Source: Micromonospora sp. RHAY321 (lineage in GTDB: Bacteria; Actinomycetota; Actinomycetes; Mycobacteriales; Micromonosporaceae). From it: a stretch of 64,000 bases of DNA. How positions within the stretch are numbered: position 1 is the first letter of the stretch; each line of letters starts with the position of its first letter. Location of the stretch: the NCBI RefSeq assembly GCF_023896955.1, contig NZ_JAMHIW010000008.1, positions 218,678 through 282,677 on the forward strand. Direction: 5' to 3'. Made by a program: the position numbers and the translations under genes. Under the pieces are notes generated by a model. The model was given only the letters and a program-made list of their open reading frames with translations. It had not been told where the DNA came from and did not search any database. Of this stretch, positions 25,603-33,410 are shown in pieces.

Positions 25603-26826
25603 TCAGGGGAGCAGGTCGCGGACCACGGCGTCGGCGAGGAGCCGGCCCCGCAGGGTGAGCACCGCCCGGCCGGCCGCGTACTCCGGGCCGGCCAGCAGGC
25701 CGTCGGCCAGCGCCCGCTCGGCGCCGGCCCGACCGGTGGCGTCGAGCACCGCCAGCGGCAGGCCGCTGGCCAGCCGCAGCCGCAGCATCACGTCCTCCAT
25801 GTGCGCCTCGTCGACCGTGAGCACCTCCCGGGCGAGGCCGGGAGACGTGCCGGCGGCCAGCCGCTGGGCGTACGCCGACGGGTGCTTCACGTTCCACCAG
25901 CGCACCCCGCCGACGTGGCTGTGCGCCCCCGGCCCGAGGCCCCACCAGTCCGCGCCGGTCCAGTAGAGCAGGTTGTGTCGGCACCGGGCCTCGTCGGTGC
26001 GGGCCCAGTTGGAGACCTCGTACCAGGACAGGCCGGCCGCGCCGAGGGCGGCCTCCGCGGCCAGGTAGCGGTCCGCGGCGACGTCGTCACTGGGGTACGG
26101 CAGCTCGCCGCGACGCATCCGCGCGGCCAGCCGGGTGCCGTCCTCCACGATCAGGGCGTACGCGCTGACGTGGTCCACCCCGGCGGCGACCACCTGCTCC
26201 AGCGAGGCGGCGAAGTCCTCGGCCCGCTCCCCCGGAGTGCCGTAGATCAGGTCGAGGTTGACGTGCTCGAACCCGGCGTCACGCGCCTCCAGGGCGGCGG
26301 CGGTGGCCCGACCCGCGCTGTGCTTGCGGTCGAGGATCGCCAGCACACCGGGTGCGGCGGACTGCATGCCCAGCGAGATCCGGGTGTAGCCGGCGGCCCG
26401 CAGCAGCTTCAGCGATTCCGGGGTGACCGACTCCGGGTTGGCCTCGGTGGTCACCTCGACGTCGGCGGCCAGCCCCCAGGTGCGGTCGATGCCGTCGAGG
26501 ATGCGGGCAAGATCGTCGGCAGGGAGCAGCGTGGGCGTGCCGCCGCCGACGAAGACCGTGTCGACACGGGGCGGTGGGCTGTCGCCGAGCACCCGGGCGG
26601 CGAGGGCCAGCTCGGCCAGCACGGTGTCGGCGTACCCCTCGCGGCTGGCGCCACCGCCGAGCTCGGCGGCCGTGTAGGTGTTGAAGTCGCAGTAGCCGCA
26701 GCGGCTGGCGCAGAAGGGCACGTGCACGTACACGCCGAAGCCGCGCTCGCCGACCGCGGCGGTGGCGGTGGCGGGCAGCGATCCGTCGACGGGGACGGTC
26801 TCACCATCTGGAAGGACGCCGGGCAT
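25603..26826 (-). CDS. hemW: radical SAM heme chaperone HemW
   Basis: A 407-residue protein formerly called oxygen-independent coproporphyrinogen oxidase-like. The radical SAM cluster motif is CASRCGYC near residues 39-46, with VYVHVPF just before it. Other conserved stretches are VFVGGGTPTLL, ISLGMQS near 151-157, LDLIYGTPGE and YEVSNWA. HemW binds heme and delivers it to respiratory enzymes. The extra Cys typical of true HemN (CxxxCxxCxC) is absent: the motif ends CDF, supporting HemW. The ATG at 26826 is seven bases after CACACT; the divergent gene begins 19 bases away. Confidence 0.93.
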   Translation of the reverse strand: MPGVLPDGETVPVDGSLPATATAAVGERGFGVYVHVPFCASRCGYCDFNTYTAAELGGGASREGYADTVLAELALAARVLGDSPPPRVDTVFVGGGTPTLLPADDLARILDGIDRTWGLAADVEVTTEANPESVTPESLKLLRAAGYTRISLGMQSAAPGVLAILDRKHSAGRATAAALEARDAGFEHVNLDLIYGTPGERAEDFAASLEQVVAAGVDHVSAYALIVEDGTRLAARMRRGELPYPSDDVAADRYLAAEAALGAAGLSWYEVSNWARTDEARCRHNLLYWTGADWWGLGPGAHSHVGGVRWWNVKHPSAYAQRLAAGTSPGLAREVLTVDEAHMEDVMLRLRLASGLPLAVLDATGRAGAERALADGLLAGPEYAAGRAVLTLRGRLLADAVVRDLLP

Positions 26827-26832
26827 GGCCAC

Positions 26833-26839
26833 TAGTGTG
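26833..26839. promoter_or_regulatory. shared overlapping -10 boxes of hemW and enoyl-CoA hydratase gene
   Basis: On the plus strand TAGTGT (26833-26838) is seven bases before the ATG at 26846. On the minus strand CACACT (26839-26834) is seven bases before the ATG at 26826. The two -10 boxes occupy almost the same base pairs, so both genes appear leaderless and their promoters should exclude each other. Confidence 0.5.
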
Positions 26840-26845
26840 CCCGGC

Positions 26846-27634
26846 ATGACCTCTCCCGACGTCCTCGTGCGGGTCGCCACGGCCCGTGGGGTGACCACCC
26901 TCACCCTGGACAGCCCGCACAACCGCAATGCGCTCTCCACCGGTCTGATGACCCAGTTGCTGGCCGGGCTGGCCGACGCGGTGGCCGACGACGCGGTCCG
27001 GGTGATCGTGCTCGACCACACCGGCCCGGTCTTCTGCTCGGGTGCCGACCTGAAGGAGACCGCTGCGGCGTACGCCAGCGGGACGGTGCCGGCCGGGATG
27101 CTGGGCGACGTGCTCGCGGCGCTCTGGGAGTGCCCGAAGCCGGTGCTGGCCCGGGTGGCCGGGCCGGCGCGGGCCGGCGGGCTGGGCCTGATCGCCGCCG
27201 CGGACCTGGCGGTCTGCGCCGAGGAGGCGACGTTCGCCTTCACCGAGGTGCGGATCGGGGTGATCCCGGCGGTGATCTCGGCGACCGTGCTCCCCCGGCT
27301 GCACCCGCGTGCCGCCGCCGAGCTGTACCTGACCGGGGACACCTTCGACGGCCGGCGGGCGGCCGAGATCGGTCTGGTCACCGCGGCGGTGCCGGCGGAC
27401 GGGCTGGACGCGGCGGTACACCGGTACTGCGACTCGTTGGTGCGGGGCGCGCCGGGTGCGCTGGCCGGCGCGAAGGAGTTGCTGCGCCAACCGGGCACGG
27501 CCGAGCTGCGCGCTGAGCTGGCCCGGCTGTCCGCTCTGTCGACGGGCTACTTCCTCTCCGACGAGGGACGCGAGGGCGTCACCGCGTTCCGGGAGAAACG
27601 ACCGGCGCGCTGGGTGCCCGCTCTCGACGTCTGA
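26846..27634 (+). CDS. enoyl-CoA hydratase/isomerase family protein
   Basis: A 262-residue crotonase-fold protein. It has TLTLDSPHNRNALSTGL near 19-35 (CoA binding), the oxyanion-hole GPVFCSGADLKE near 63-74, and a second loop VAGPARAGGLGLIAAADLAV near 104-123. The usual first catalytic Glu near position 112 of hydratases is replaced in the ARAGGLGL loop, while the second acidic residue (TEVRIGVIPAVIS) is kept. This resembles methylglutaconyl-CoA hydratase-like or isomerase members, so the reaction is uncertain. Divergent from hemW. Confidence 0.85.
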   Translation: MTSPDVLVRVATARGVTTLTLDSPHNRNALSTGLMTQLLAGLADAVADDAVRVIVLDHTGPVFCSGADLKETAAAYASGTVPAGMLGDVLAALWECPKPVLARVAGPARAGGLGLIAAADLAVCAEEATFAFTEVRIGVIPAVISATVLPRLHPRAAAELYLTGDTFDGRRAAEIGLVTAAVPADGLDAAVHRYCDSLVRGAPGALAGAKELLRQPGTAELRAELARLSALSTGYFLSDEGREGVTAFREKRPARWVPALDV

Positions 27635-27713
27635 GCGCTCCGGGCGGCGTTGCTGTGTGCGTCCTCGATGAGGGTCGGGGTGCCACCCGGGAACGGCGGC
27701 ATCCCGGAGCCCG

Positions 27714-28478
27714 TCACCACGCGGTAGCGCCGCCGTCGACCGGGTAGTTCGCCCCGGTGATGTACGACGCCCGGTCGGACGCGAGGAAGACCACCAGTTC
27801 GGCGACCTCCTCGGGTTGGGCGAAGCGCTTGACGAGCGTCTTGCCGGTGATCGCGTCCCGGGCCGCCTGGTTGTCGCCGAGGTCGCGTTCGCTGGCCGGG
27901 CTCACGATGGGCCCGGGACTGATCGCCACCGCGCGGATCCCGTGGGGCGCGCCTTCGAGCGCGAGTTGCCGGGTCATGCCGATGATGCCGGCGTTCGCGG
28001 CGGCGTGCCCCACCATCGGGGGGACATGGCCACCGATCATTCCGGCCATGGAAGCGGCGCTGATGATGACGCCGCCACCGCGCCGGACCAGGTGCGGCCA
28101 CGCGAACTTCGACACGAAGAAGGGAATGTCGAGTTCGCCGGTGATGGTGAACCGCCAGTCCTCGACGGAGAAGTCGGGCATCGGACCGAAGCGGAGGGCG
28201 GCCGCGTTGTTGTAGACCACGTCGAGCCCGCCGTAGGCCGCCACGGCGTCCTCGACGAGCTTGCGCACCTGCTCCGGGTCGGTGAGATCGACCGGGGCGA
28301 TGCCCGTCATCTCACCTCCGGCGTTCCGGACGAGTTCGACCGTCTCGTTGTTGCCGTCGATCTGGATGTCGGCCCCGACGACCCGTGCGCCTTCTCGCGC
28401 GAAGGCCAGCGCCGCGACGCGGCCCAGACCTCCTCCGGTGCCGGTGATGAGCACTACCTTGCCATCCATCGTTCCCAT
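27714..28478 (-). CDS. SDR family oxidoreductase under palindromic operators
   Basis: A 254-residue short-chain dehydrogenase. The cofactor motif is ITGTGGGLGRVAAL near residues 11-24, with an acidic ADIQID further on that suggests NAD. The usual NNAG is NNAAALR near 89-95. Ser is in IISAASMAG, but the YxxxK position reads HAAANAG: the catalytic Tyr and Lys are missing (His and Asn instead), so normal SDR chemistry is doubtful. RBS AAGGAGAAGG. Two TTGAC-type palindromes lie 33-72 bases upstream. Confidence 0.82.
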   Translation of the reverse strand: MGTMDGKVVLITGTGGGLGRVAALAFAREGARVVGADIQIDGNNETVELVRNAGGEMTGIAPVDLTDPEQVRKLVEDAVAAYGGLDVVYNNAAALRFGPMPDFSVEDWRFTITGELDIPFFVSKFAWPHLVRRGGGVIISAASMAGMIGGHVPPMVGHAAANAGIIGMTRQLALEGAPHGIRAVAISPGPIVSPASERDLGDNQAARDAITGKTLVKRFAQPEEVAELVVFLASDRASYITGANYPVDGGATAW

Positions 28479-28510
28479 GGAACCTTCTCCTTGGCGTGTG
28501 GCCTGTCGGT

Positions 28511-28550
28511 GATTGACATGTCAATCGGAGATAAGCCCTTGACTGGTCAA
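28511..28550. promoter_or_regulatory. pair of TTGAC-NN-GTCAA operators
   Basis: GATTGACATGTCAATC (28511-28526) is a perfect 16-base palindrome. TTGACTGGTCAA (28539-28550) repeats its TTGAC/GTCAA core. The centres are 26 bases apart. This size and spacing suit a TetR-type repressor dimer pair. No such regulator gene is near, so it acts from elsewhere. The remainder of the 360-base gap to 28839 shows only a weak promoter-like TACGCT at 28806 and a possible 13-codon open frame at 28703-28744. Confidence 0.7.
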
Positions 28551-28838
28551 TCACTTCCCAGCGACAGGGCCGCGGTGACGCGCGAGACAGGCCAGGACCG
28601 GGCGGGCGTCAGACGGCTGCCACGGATCGGTGCAGGCAGCACGAATGCGGTGAGAACGCCCAGGCCCCGATTGTCGGCGAATTCAGCCGGACGGGAGGCG
28701 ATATGGCAGGTGAGACCGGTGTCGAAGCGGGAACCTCGGGGTGAGCTGCGCCGGGCGGCCAGGGTCGAAACCGGTCGGACGACCCGGACCGGTCGCGGAG
28801 GGACGTACGCTTGTCGGACTGTCGATGTGGGGGTGTGG

Positions 28839-29693
28839 GTGCGAACTCGGGCAGCCGTGGCGGGTGGAGTGGTTCTCATCCTCGTCGCCGTGATCGCAGT
28901 CTGGCTCGTCGTGCGGCAGGTGGGGGACCGTCTGCAGCTGCCACTGTCGGCGCGGAAGTGCACCGTCCAGGCCGACGGCCGGGTCGCCCTGGACGCCGAC
29001 CAGATGGCCAACGCGGCGACCATCGCGGCGATCGGTGCGCAGCGTGGGATGCCGGAGCGGGCCGTGGTGGTCGCGCTGGCCACCGCGTACCAGGAGTCGG
29101 GGCTGCGCAACCTCGCCGACGGCGACCGGGACTCGGTCGGCCTGTTCCAGCAGCGCCCGAGCCAGGGCTGGGGCACCCCGACGCAGATCCGCGACCCGCG
29201 CTACGCGGCGAACCGCTTCTATGCGGCACTGAAGAAGGTGCGCGGCTGGGAGAAGATGCGGGTCACCGACGCCGCCCAGCGGGTGCAGCGCTCAGCCTTC
29301 CCCGAGGCGTACCAGAAGTGGGCCGACGACTCCGAGGTGCTCAGCCGGGCGCTGCTGGGCGACGCCACCGGCGCGGTCGCCTGCACGGTGGGGCGTACCC
29401 CGGTGATGCGCGGTGCGGCGGCGGCCGCGCAGCTGACCCGCAACCTGATGCTGGACTGGGGGTTGTCCGGCACGGACACGGCCGGGCAGACCGGGCTGGC
29501 GGTGACCGCGGGCGACCAGCGCGACGGCTGGCGGTACGCGCACTGGCTGGTGTCGCACGCCCAGGACCACGGTGTGAAGCGGGTTCGCTTCGGCGACCTG
29601 GAATGGACCGCCCGGGACGGCACCTGGGGCCAGGTGACCGGCGAGCAGGGTGCGACCGGCCAGGTGGTGGCCGAGGTGTTCGCCGAGGGGTGA
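28839..29693 (+). CDS. membrane-anchored lysozyme/lytic-transglycosylase-like protein
   Basis: A 284-residue protein with an N-terminal membrane anchor (residues 5-25, VAGGVVLILVAVIAVWLVV). Next comes a helical segment with NAATIAAIGAQRGMPERAVVVALATAYQESGLRNL, then DSVGLFQQRPSQGWG near 99-113. The ES...GLFQQ pattern is that of SLT/lysozyme-like folds, where the Glu is catalytic. It probably faces the wall and may cut glycan. The C-terminal half (about 165-284) is unrecognised. The GTG at 28839 follows GGGGGT; another GTG two codons earlier is possible. Confidence 0.75.
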   Translation: MRTRAAVAGGVVLILVAVIAVWLVVRQVGDRLQLPLSARKCTVQADGRVALDADQMANAATIAAIGAQRGMPERAVVVALATAYQESGLRNLADGDRDSVGLFQQRPSQGWGTPTQIRDPRYAANRFYAALKKVRGWEKMRVTDAAQRVQRSAFPEAYQKWADDSEVLSRALLGDATGAVACTVGRTPVMRGAAAAAQLTRNLMLDWGLSGTDTAGQTGLAVTAGDQRDGWRYAHWLVSHAQDHGVKRVRFGDLEWTARDGTWGQVTGEQGATGQVVAEVFAEG

Positions 29694-29915
29694 GCGGGCC
29701 CGGATCTCTTAACCGGCAGTCATCGCACAATCGGACAAAATCCCCTATAACGCCTTATTGATTGTCGAAATCTCACTCTGCGGAGCGGTTTCGCTGCGCA
29801 TGGTCCGGCAGCGGTTCTTTCCTGCCGCGCGCCCTCCCCGACGCCGAGGTGATCGCGTTACGATCGGCGGCCTGTGCCAGAAATGGTTCCACCTCATGGG
29901 GAGGGGTACGACACG

Positions 29916-30818
29916 GTGTTCGATTACGGCGACCGGACCGGCTACGAACCGATCAGCGACACTGACCGCAAGGAGTTCCACGAGCAGGGCTTCCTCCTGC
30001 TGCGCAACGTCCTGACGGAGGACCACCGGGCGGCGCTGGAGGCGGCCGTGGACCGCGTCTACGCGGAGGAGCAGGCCAAGGGCAACACCAAGAAGGACGG
30101 CACGCTGCACCTGCTGGGCTTCCTGGAGCGCGACGAGCTCTTCGGCGAGCTGCTCACCCACCCGATCGCCTTCCCGTACATGTGGGGGCTGGCCGGCTGG
30201 AACATCTACACCCACCACAACCACCTGGACGTCACTCCCCCGGCCCTGGAGCCGGAGAAGCCGTACTGGGGTTGGCACCAGGACGGGTACCGCCAGAACT
30301 CCGACCCGGAGACCATGGACCCGAACCTGCCCCGCCCGATGTTCTCGCTCAAGGTCGCGTACGTGCTCTCCGACCTCTCCGAGACCGGTCGCGGCGCCAC
30401 GAAGGTCATCCCGGGCAGCCACCTGTGGAACTCGCTGCCCCGGCCCGCCGACCTGAGCGTGCACAACCCCGACCCGGAGGGCACGGTGGAGATCACCGCC
30501 AACCCGGGCGACGCCTTCATCTTCGACCGCCGGCAGTGGCACTCCCGGTCGACGAACCTGTCGACCATCACCCGCAAGATGCTGTTCGTCGGCTACACCT
30601 ACCGGTGGATCCGCCCGCTCGACGAGCTGCACCCCGACCTGGACGGCGAGTGGTACCGCAACCGCACGCCGGTGCAGCGCCAGCTGATCGGTGAGGGCAC
30701 CCACACCGCGAACTACTGGGGCATCAACTGGGACGGGTACGTCGACGACGAGATCCCGCTGCGCAAGGAGCTCAAGGAGCGCGGTCTGCTGGACCGCAAC
30801 ATCCCCTGGCTCCGCTGA
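29916..30818 (+). CDS. phytanoyl-CoA dioxygenase (PhyH) family protein
   Basis: A 300-residue Fe(II)/2-oxoglutarate-dependent oxygenase. The facial triad is visible: His and Asp in GWHQDGYRQ near residues 121-129, and the distal His in QWHSRSTN near 207-214, with an Arg (RKMLF) for 2-oxoglutarate binding soon after. The family hydroxylates acyl chains, ectoine or natural products; the substrate here is unknown. I chose the GTG at 29916 for its GGGGAGGGG site; a GTG at 29874 follows a TACGAT box and would add 14 residues. The 222 bases upstream are AT-richer than usual and probably hold the promoter. Confidence 0.85.
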   Translation: MFDYGDRTGYEPISDTDRKEFHEQGFLLLRNVLTEDHRAALEAAVDRVYAEEQAKGNTKKDGTLHLLGFLERDELFGELLTHPIAFPYMWGLAGWNIYTHHNHLDVTPPALEPEKPYWGWHQDGYRQNSDPETMDPNLPRPMFSLKVAYVLSDLSETGRGATKVIPGSHLWNSLPRPADLSVHNPDPEGTVEITANPGDAFIFDRRQWHSRSTNLSTITRKMLFVGYTYRWIRPLDELHPDLDGEWYRNRTPVQRQLIGEGTHTANYWGINWDGYVDDEIPLRKELKERGLLDRNIPWLR

Positions 30819-30828
30819 CCCACCGACC

Positions 30829-30864
30829 GGGAGCCCCTGTCATCCGACGATGACAGGGGCTCCC
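30829..30864. terminator. perfect 16-bp hairpin terminator
   Basis: GGGAGCCCCTGTCATC and GATGACAGGGGCTCCC around a CGAC loop, 11 bases after the PhyH stop and before the convergent MOSC gene. Likely bidirectional. Confidence 0.85.
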
Positions 30865-30884
30865 GCGCGTCCGGCGGTTGTCCG

Positions 30885-31526
30885 TCAGCCGCGGCTGGCG
30901 AGTCGACGGCGGGCCTTCTCCCGGATCGGCTCCGGCAGGTCCTCCGCGTCGAGCAGCCGGGGCAGCAACTCCGGTTCCAGGCTGGTTGCCCGGAACACCT
31001 CGCCGATGGTCACCCCGTGCGCGGGCCGGTCGACGACCTCGACCGGGTCGCCGGCACCCACCTCACCCTCGCGCAGCACCCGCAGGTAGGCCCCCGGGGT
31101 GGCACGCACGGTGAAGCGCCGGATCAGATCGGGCATCCCCCAGAAGCCGGCGAACGTCGTGCAGGGGGTACGCGGCATGGTCACCTGGAGCACCGCCGTG
31201 CCGATCGCCCACTGCTCGCCGATCACCGCCCCGGTCACGTCGATCGCATAGGTGGTCAGGTTCTCGCCGAACCCGCCGGGCCGGACGCCGCGGCCGATCT
31301 CCGTGGACCACCAGGCGGCGTCCTCCTCGGCGTACGCGTAGACGGCCTTGTCCGGCCCGCCGTGGTGGGCCCGCTCGCCGATGAAGTCGCCGGCCAGACC
31401 ACCGGCGAGCACCGGCACCGGCCCGTCGACGGGTCGCTTGTCGATGCCGCTGCGACCGCTCGCGTCGCCGGCCCACTCCGCCTCGGTCACCACGCCGAGG
31501 TTCACCGATGCCACCCTGCCCGTCAT
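30885..31526 (-). CDS. MOSC domain-containing protein
   Basis: A 213-residue YiiM-like MOSC protein. The molybdenum-cofactor sulfurase C-terminal signature is visible: GDFIGERAHHGGPDKAVYAYA near 62-82, PGGFGENLTT near 99-108, and a conserved Cys in MPRTPCTTFAGFWG near 134-147. Related MOSC proteins (YiiM, mARC) use the molybdenum cofactor to reduce N-hydroxylated compounds. The ATG is seven bases after TAGGCT, so it is probably leaderless. Confidence 0.9.
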   Translation of the reverse strand: MTGRVASVNLGVVTEAEWAGDASGRSGIDKRPVDGPVPVLAGGLAGDFIGERAHHGGPDKAVYAYAEEDAAWWSTEIGRGVRPGGFGENLTTYAIDVTGAVIGEQWAIGTAVLQVTMPRTPCTTFAGFWGMPDLIRRFTVRATPGAYLRVLREGEVGAGDPVEVVDRPAHGVTIGEVFRATSLEPELLPRLLDAEDLPEPIREKARRRLASRG

Positions 31527-31533
31527 GGCGATC

Positions 31534-31539
31534 AGCCTA
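31534..31539 (-). promoter_or_regulatory. -10 box TAGGCT, leaderless start of MOSC gene
   Basis: TAGGCT on the minus strand ends seven bases before the ATG at 31526. Confidence 0.5.
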
Positions 31540-31596
31540 GTGGCGACCCGGCGCCGGCCGCGTCCGCCGATCACCGCGCTCCGGCGTGCCGGCCGG

Positions 31597-32427
31597 TCAG
31601 CCCTTGACGGCGCCGGCGACCAGGCCGGAGACCATCCGCCGCTGCACCAGCAGGAAGAAGATGATGACCGGCAGGGTGAACAGGGTGGAGGCGGCCATCA
31701 CGGGCCCCCAGTTGGTGTCGTCGCGGCCGAAGAAGAAGGTCATCGCCACCGGCAGGGTGTAGCGGCCCTGGTCGTTGATGAACGTCAGCGCGAAGATCAG
31801 CTCGTTCCACGCCGTGATGAAGGAGAAGATGCTCGTGGCGACCAGGCCGGGGGCCACCAGCGGGAAGAGGATCCGGCGGAACGTCTGGGCCCGGCTGGCG
31901 CCGTCGATGGCCGCCGCCTCCTCCAACTCCTTGGGTACGGCGGCGACGAAGCCGCGCAGCATCCAGACCGCGAACGGCAGCGAGAAGCCGAGGTACGTGA
32001 GGATCAGGCTGGGCAGGGTGTTGTAGAGCCCGAGCCGCTGGATCATCAGGAACAGCGGGATGACCAGCGCCTCCAGGGGGATCATCTGCACCACCAGCAG
32101 CATGATCAGGAAACTGGTCCGCAGCTTGAACCGGAACCGGGCCACCGCCGTCGCGGCGAGCAGGGCGACCAGGCCGCTGAGCACCACCGTCGAGACGGCG
32201 ACCAGGGCGCTGTTGAGGAAGAAGTCGAAGAAGCTCACGCCGGGGATCAGGTTGCCGGTCAGGATCTCCCGGTAGTGCGTCAGCGTCGGGTGGGTCGGCA
32301 CCGGCTGCGGAGTGGACGAGAAGATCTCGCTGCTCGGCTTCAACGAGGTGGAGATCATCCAGTAGACCGGGAACGCCGCGAAGAGCGCGACCAGCAGCCC
32401 GGCGGCGTTGAGGGCCACCTTCCTCAC
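31597..32427 (-). CDS. carbohydrate ABC transporter permease (MalG-like)
   Basis: A 276-residue permease with six membrane spans. The EAA loop that docks the ATPase is ELEEAAAIDGASRAQTFRRI near residues 166-185. It follows the MalG/carbohydrate permease pattern (PVYWMISTSLKPSSEIF near the N-terminus). The GTG start overlaps the stop of the preceding permease gene by four bases. With that permease and the binding protein it forms a three-gene importer lacking an ATPase gene. Confidence 0.93.
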   Translation of the reverse strand: MRKVALNAAGLLVALFAAFPVYWMISTSLKPSSEIFSSTPQPVPTHPTLTHYREILTGNLIPGVSFFDFFLNSALVAVSTVVLSGLVALLAATAVARFRFKLRTSFLIMLLVVQMIPLEALVIPLFLMIQRLGLYNTLPSLILTYLGFSLPFAVWMLRGFVAAVPKELEEAAAIDGASRAQTFRRILFPLVAPGLVATSIFSFITAWNELIFALTFINDQGRYTLPVAMTFFFGRDDTNWGPVMAASTLFTLPVIIFFLLVQRRMVSGLVAGAVKG

Positions 32428-33410
32428 GACTCGTCCTCCTGCCTGAGCACCATCCGTACGTAGAAGCCGGTGACCACGAGCAGGATCAGCGTGAGGATCA
32501 CCGCGATGGCCGCACCGAGCCCGTACTTCGGCGGCGGCGAGAACGCCTCCGCGTAGGAGTAGATGGAGAGCATGAACGTCGGCCGGTCCTGGGTGCCGCC
32601 GGCCAGCACGAACTGCTGGGTGAAGACCTTGAAGTCCCAGATGGTGGAGAGCACGATCAGGATCCCGAAGACGGGGCGCAGCAGCGGGAAGGTGATCCGC
32701 CAGAACACCCGCCACGCGCTGGCGCCGTCCACCCGTGCCGCCTCGTGCAGCTCGCTCGGCACGCTCTTCAGGCCGGCGAGCACACTCACCGCGATGAACG
32801 GGAACGAGTGCCAGACCACCACCAGGGTGAGGATGGCGAAGAAGAGCAGCGGGGAGTTGAACCACCCGTAGCCGGTCCAGTCGCTGCGGCCGAACAGGCC
32901 GTTGGACAGGCCGTCGGGCAGCGCGTTGAACAGCCAGGTGACCAGGCCGCTCGTGTCGTCGAAAATCCACTTCCACACGATCGTGCCGGTCAGTGCCGGG
33001 GTGGCCCAGGCGAGCATCACGCAACTCGCCACGAAGGTGGCCATCTTGCGGCCGAGCCGGTTGAGCAGCAACCCGACCAGGGTGCCGAGGACCATCGTGA
33101 GCAGCACGTTGGCCACGGCGAACAGGACCGTGTTGCGCAGCACGGTCAGGAAGAACGGATCGGAGAGGATCTGGGTGTAGTTGCCGAGCCCCACCCACGG
33201 CCACTCCCGGTCGCCGCGCAGTTGCCGGACGCTGTTGAGCCGGTAGAAGGACATCGCCACCACCTGGCCGAGCGGCCAGAGCAGCAGCACCCCGATGATC
33301 ACCAGTGCGGGCAGGAGCAGCAGGTAGGGCAGGCGGTCCACCCGGCGACGCCGCCGCGCGGGGGTCTCCCGCGCGGCGGCCGTCTCCGGCACCTCGGTCA
33401 GCGTGGTCAC
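32424..33410 (-). CDS. carbohydrate ABC transporter permease (MalF-like)
   Basis: A 328-residue permease with six spans after a basic cytoplasmic N-terminus (ARRRRRVDRLPY). The EAA loop is ELHEAARVDGASAWRVFWRI near residues 221-240. It pairs with the downstream MalG-like permease. The GTG start overlaps the binding-protein stop by four bases (GTGA). Confidence 0.93.
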   Translation of the reverse strand: MTTLTEVPETAAARETPARRRRRVDRLPYLLLLPALVIIGVLLLWPLGQVVAMSFYRLNSVRQLRGDREWPWVGLGNYTQILSDPFFLTVLRNTVLFAVANVLLTMVLGTLVGLLLNRLGRKMATFVASCVMLAWATPALTGTIVWKWIFDDTSGLVTWLFNALPDGLSNGLFGRSDWTGYGWFNSPLLFFAILTLVVVWHSFPFIAVSVLAGLKSVPSELHEAARVDGASAWRVFWRITFPLLRPVFGILIVLSTIWDFKVFTQQFVLAGGTQDRPTFMLSIYSYAEAFSPPPKYGLGAAIAVILTLILLVVTGFYVRMVLRQEDES

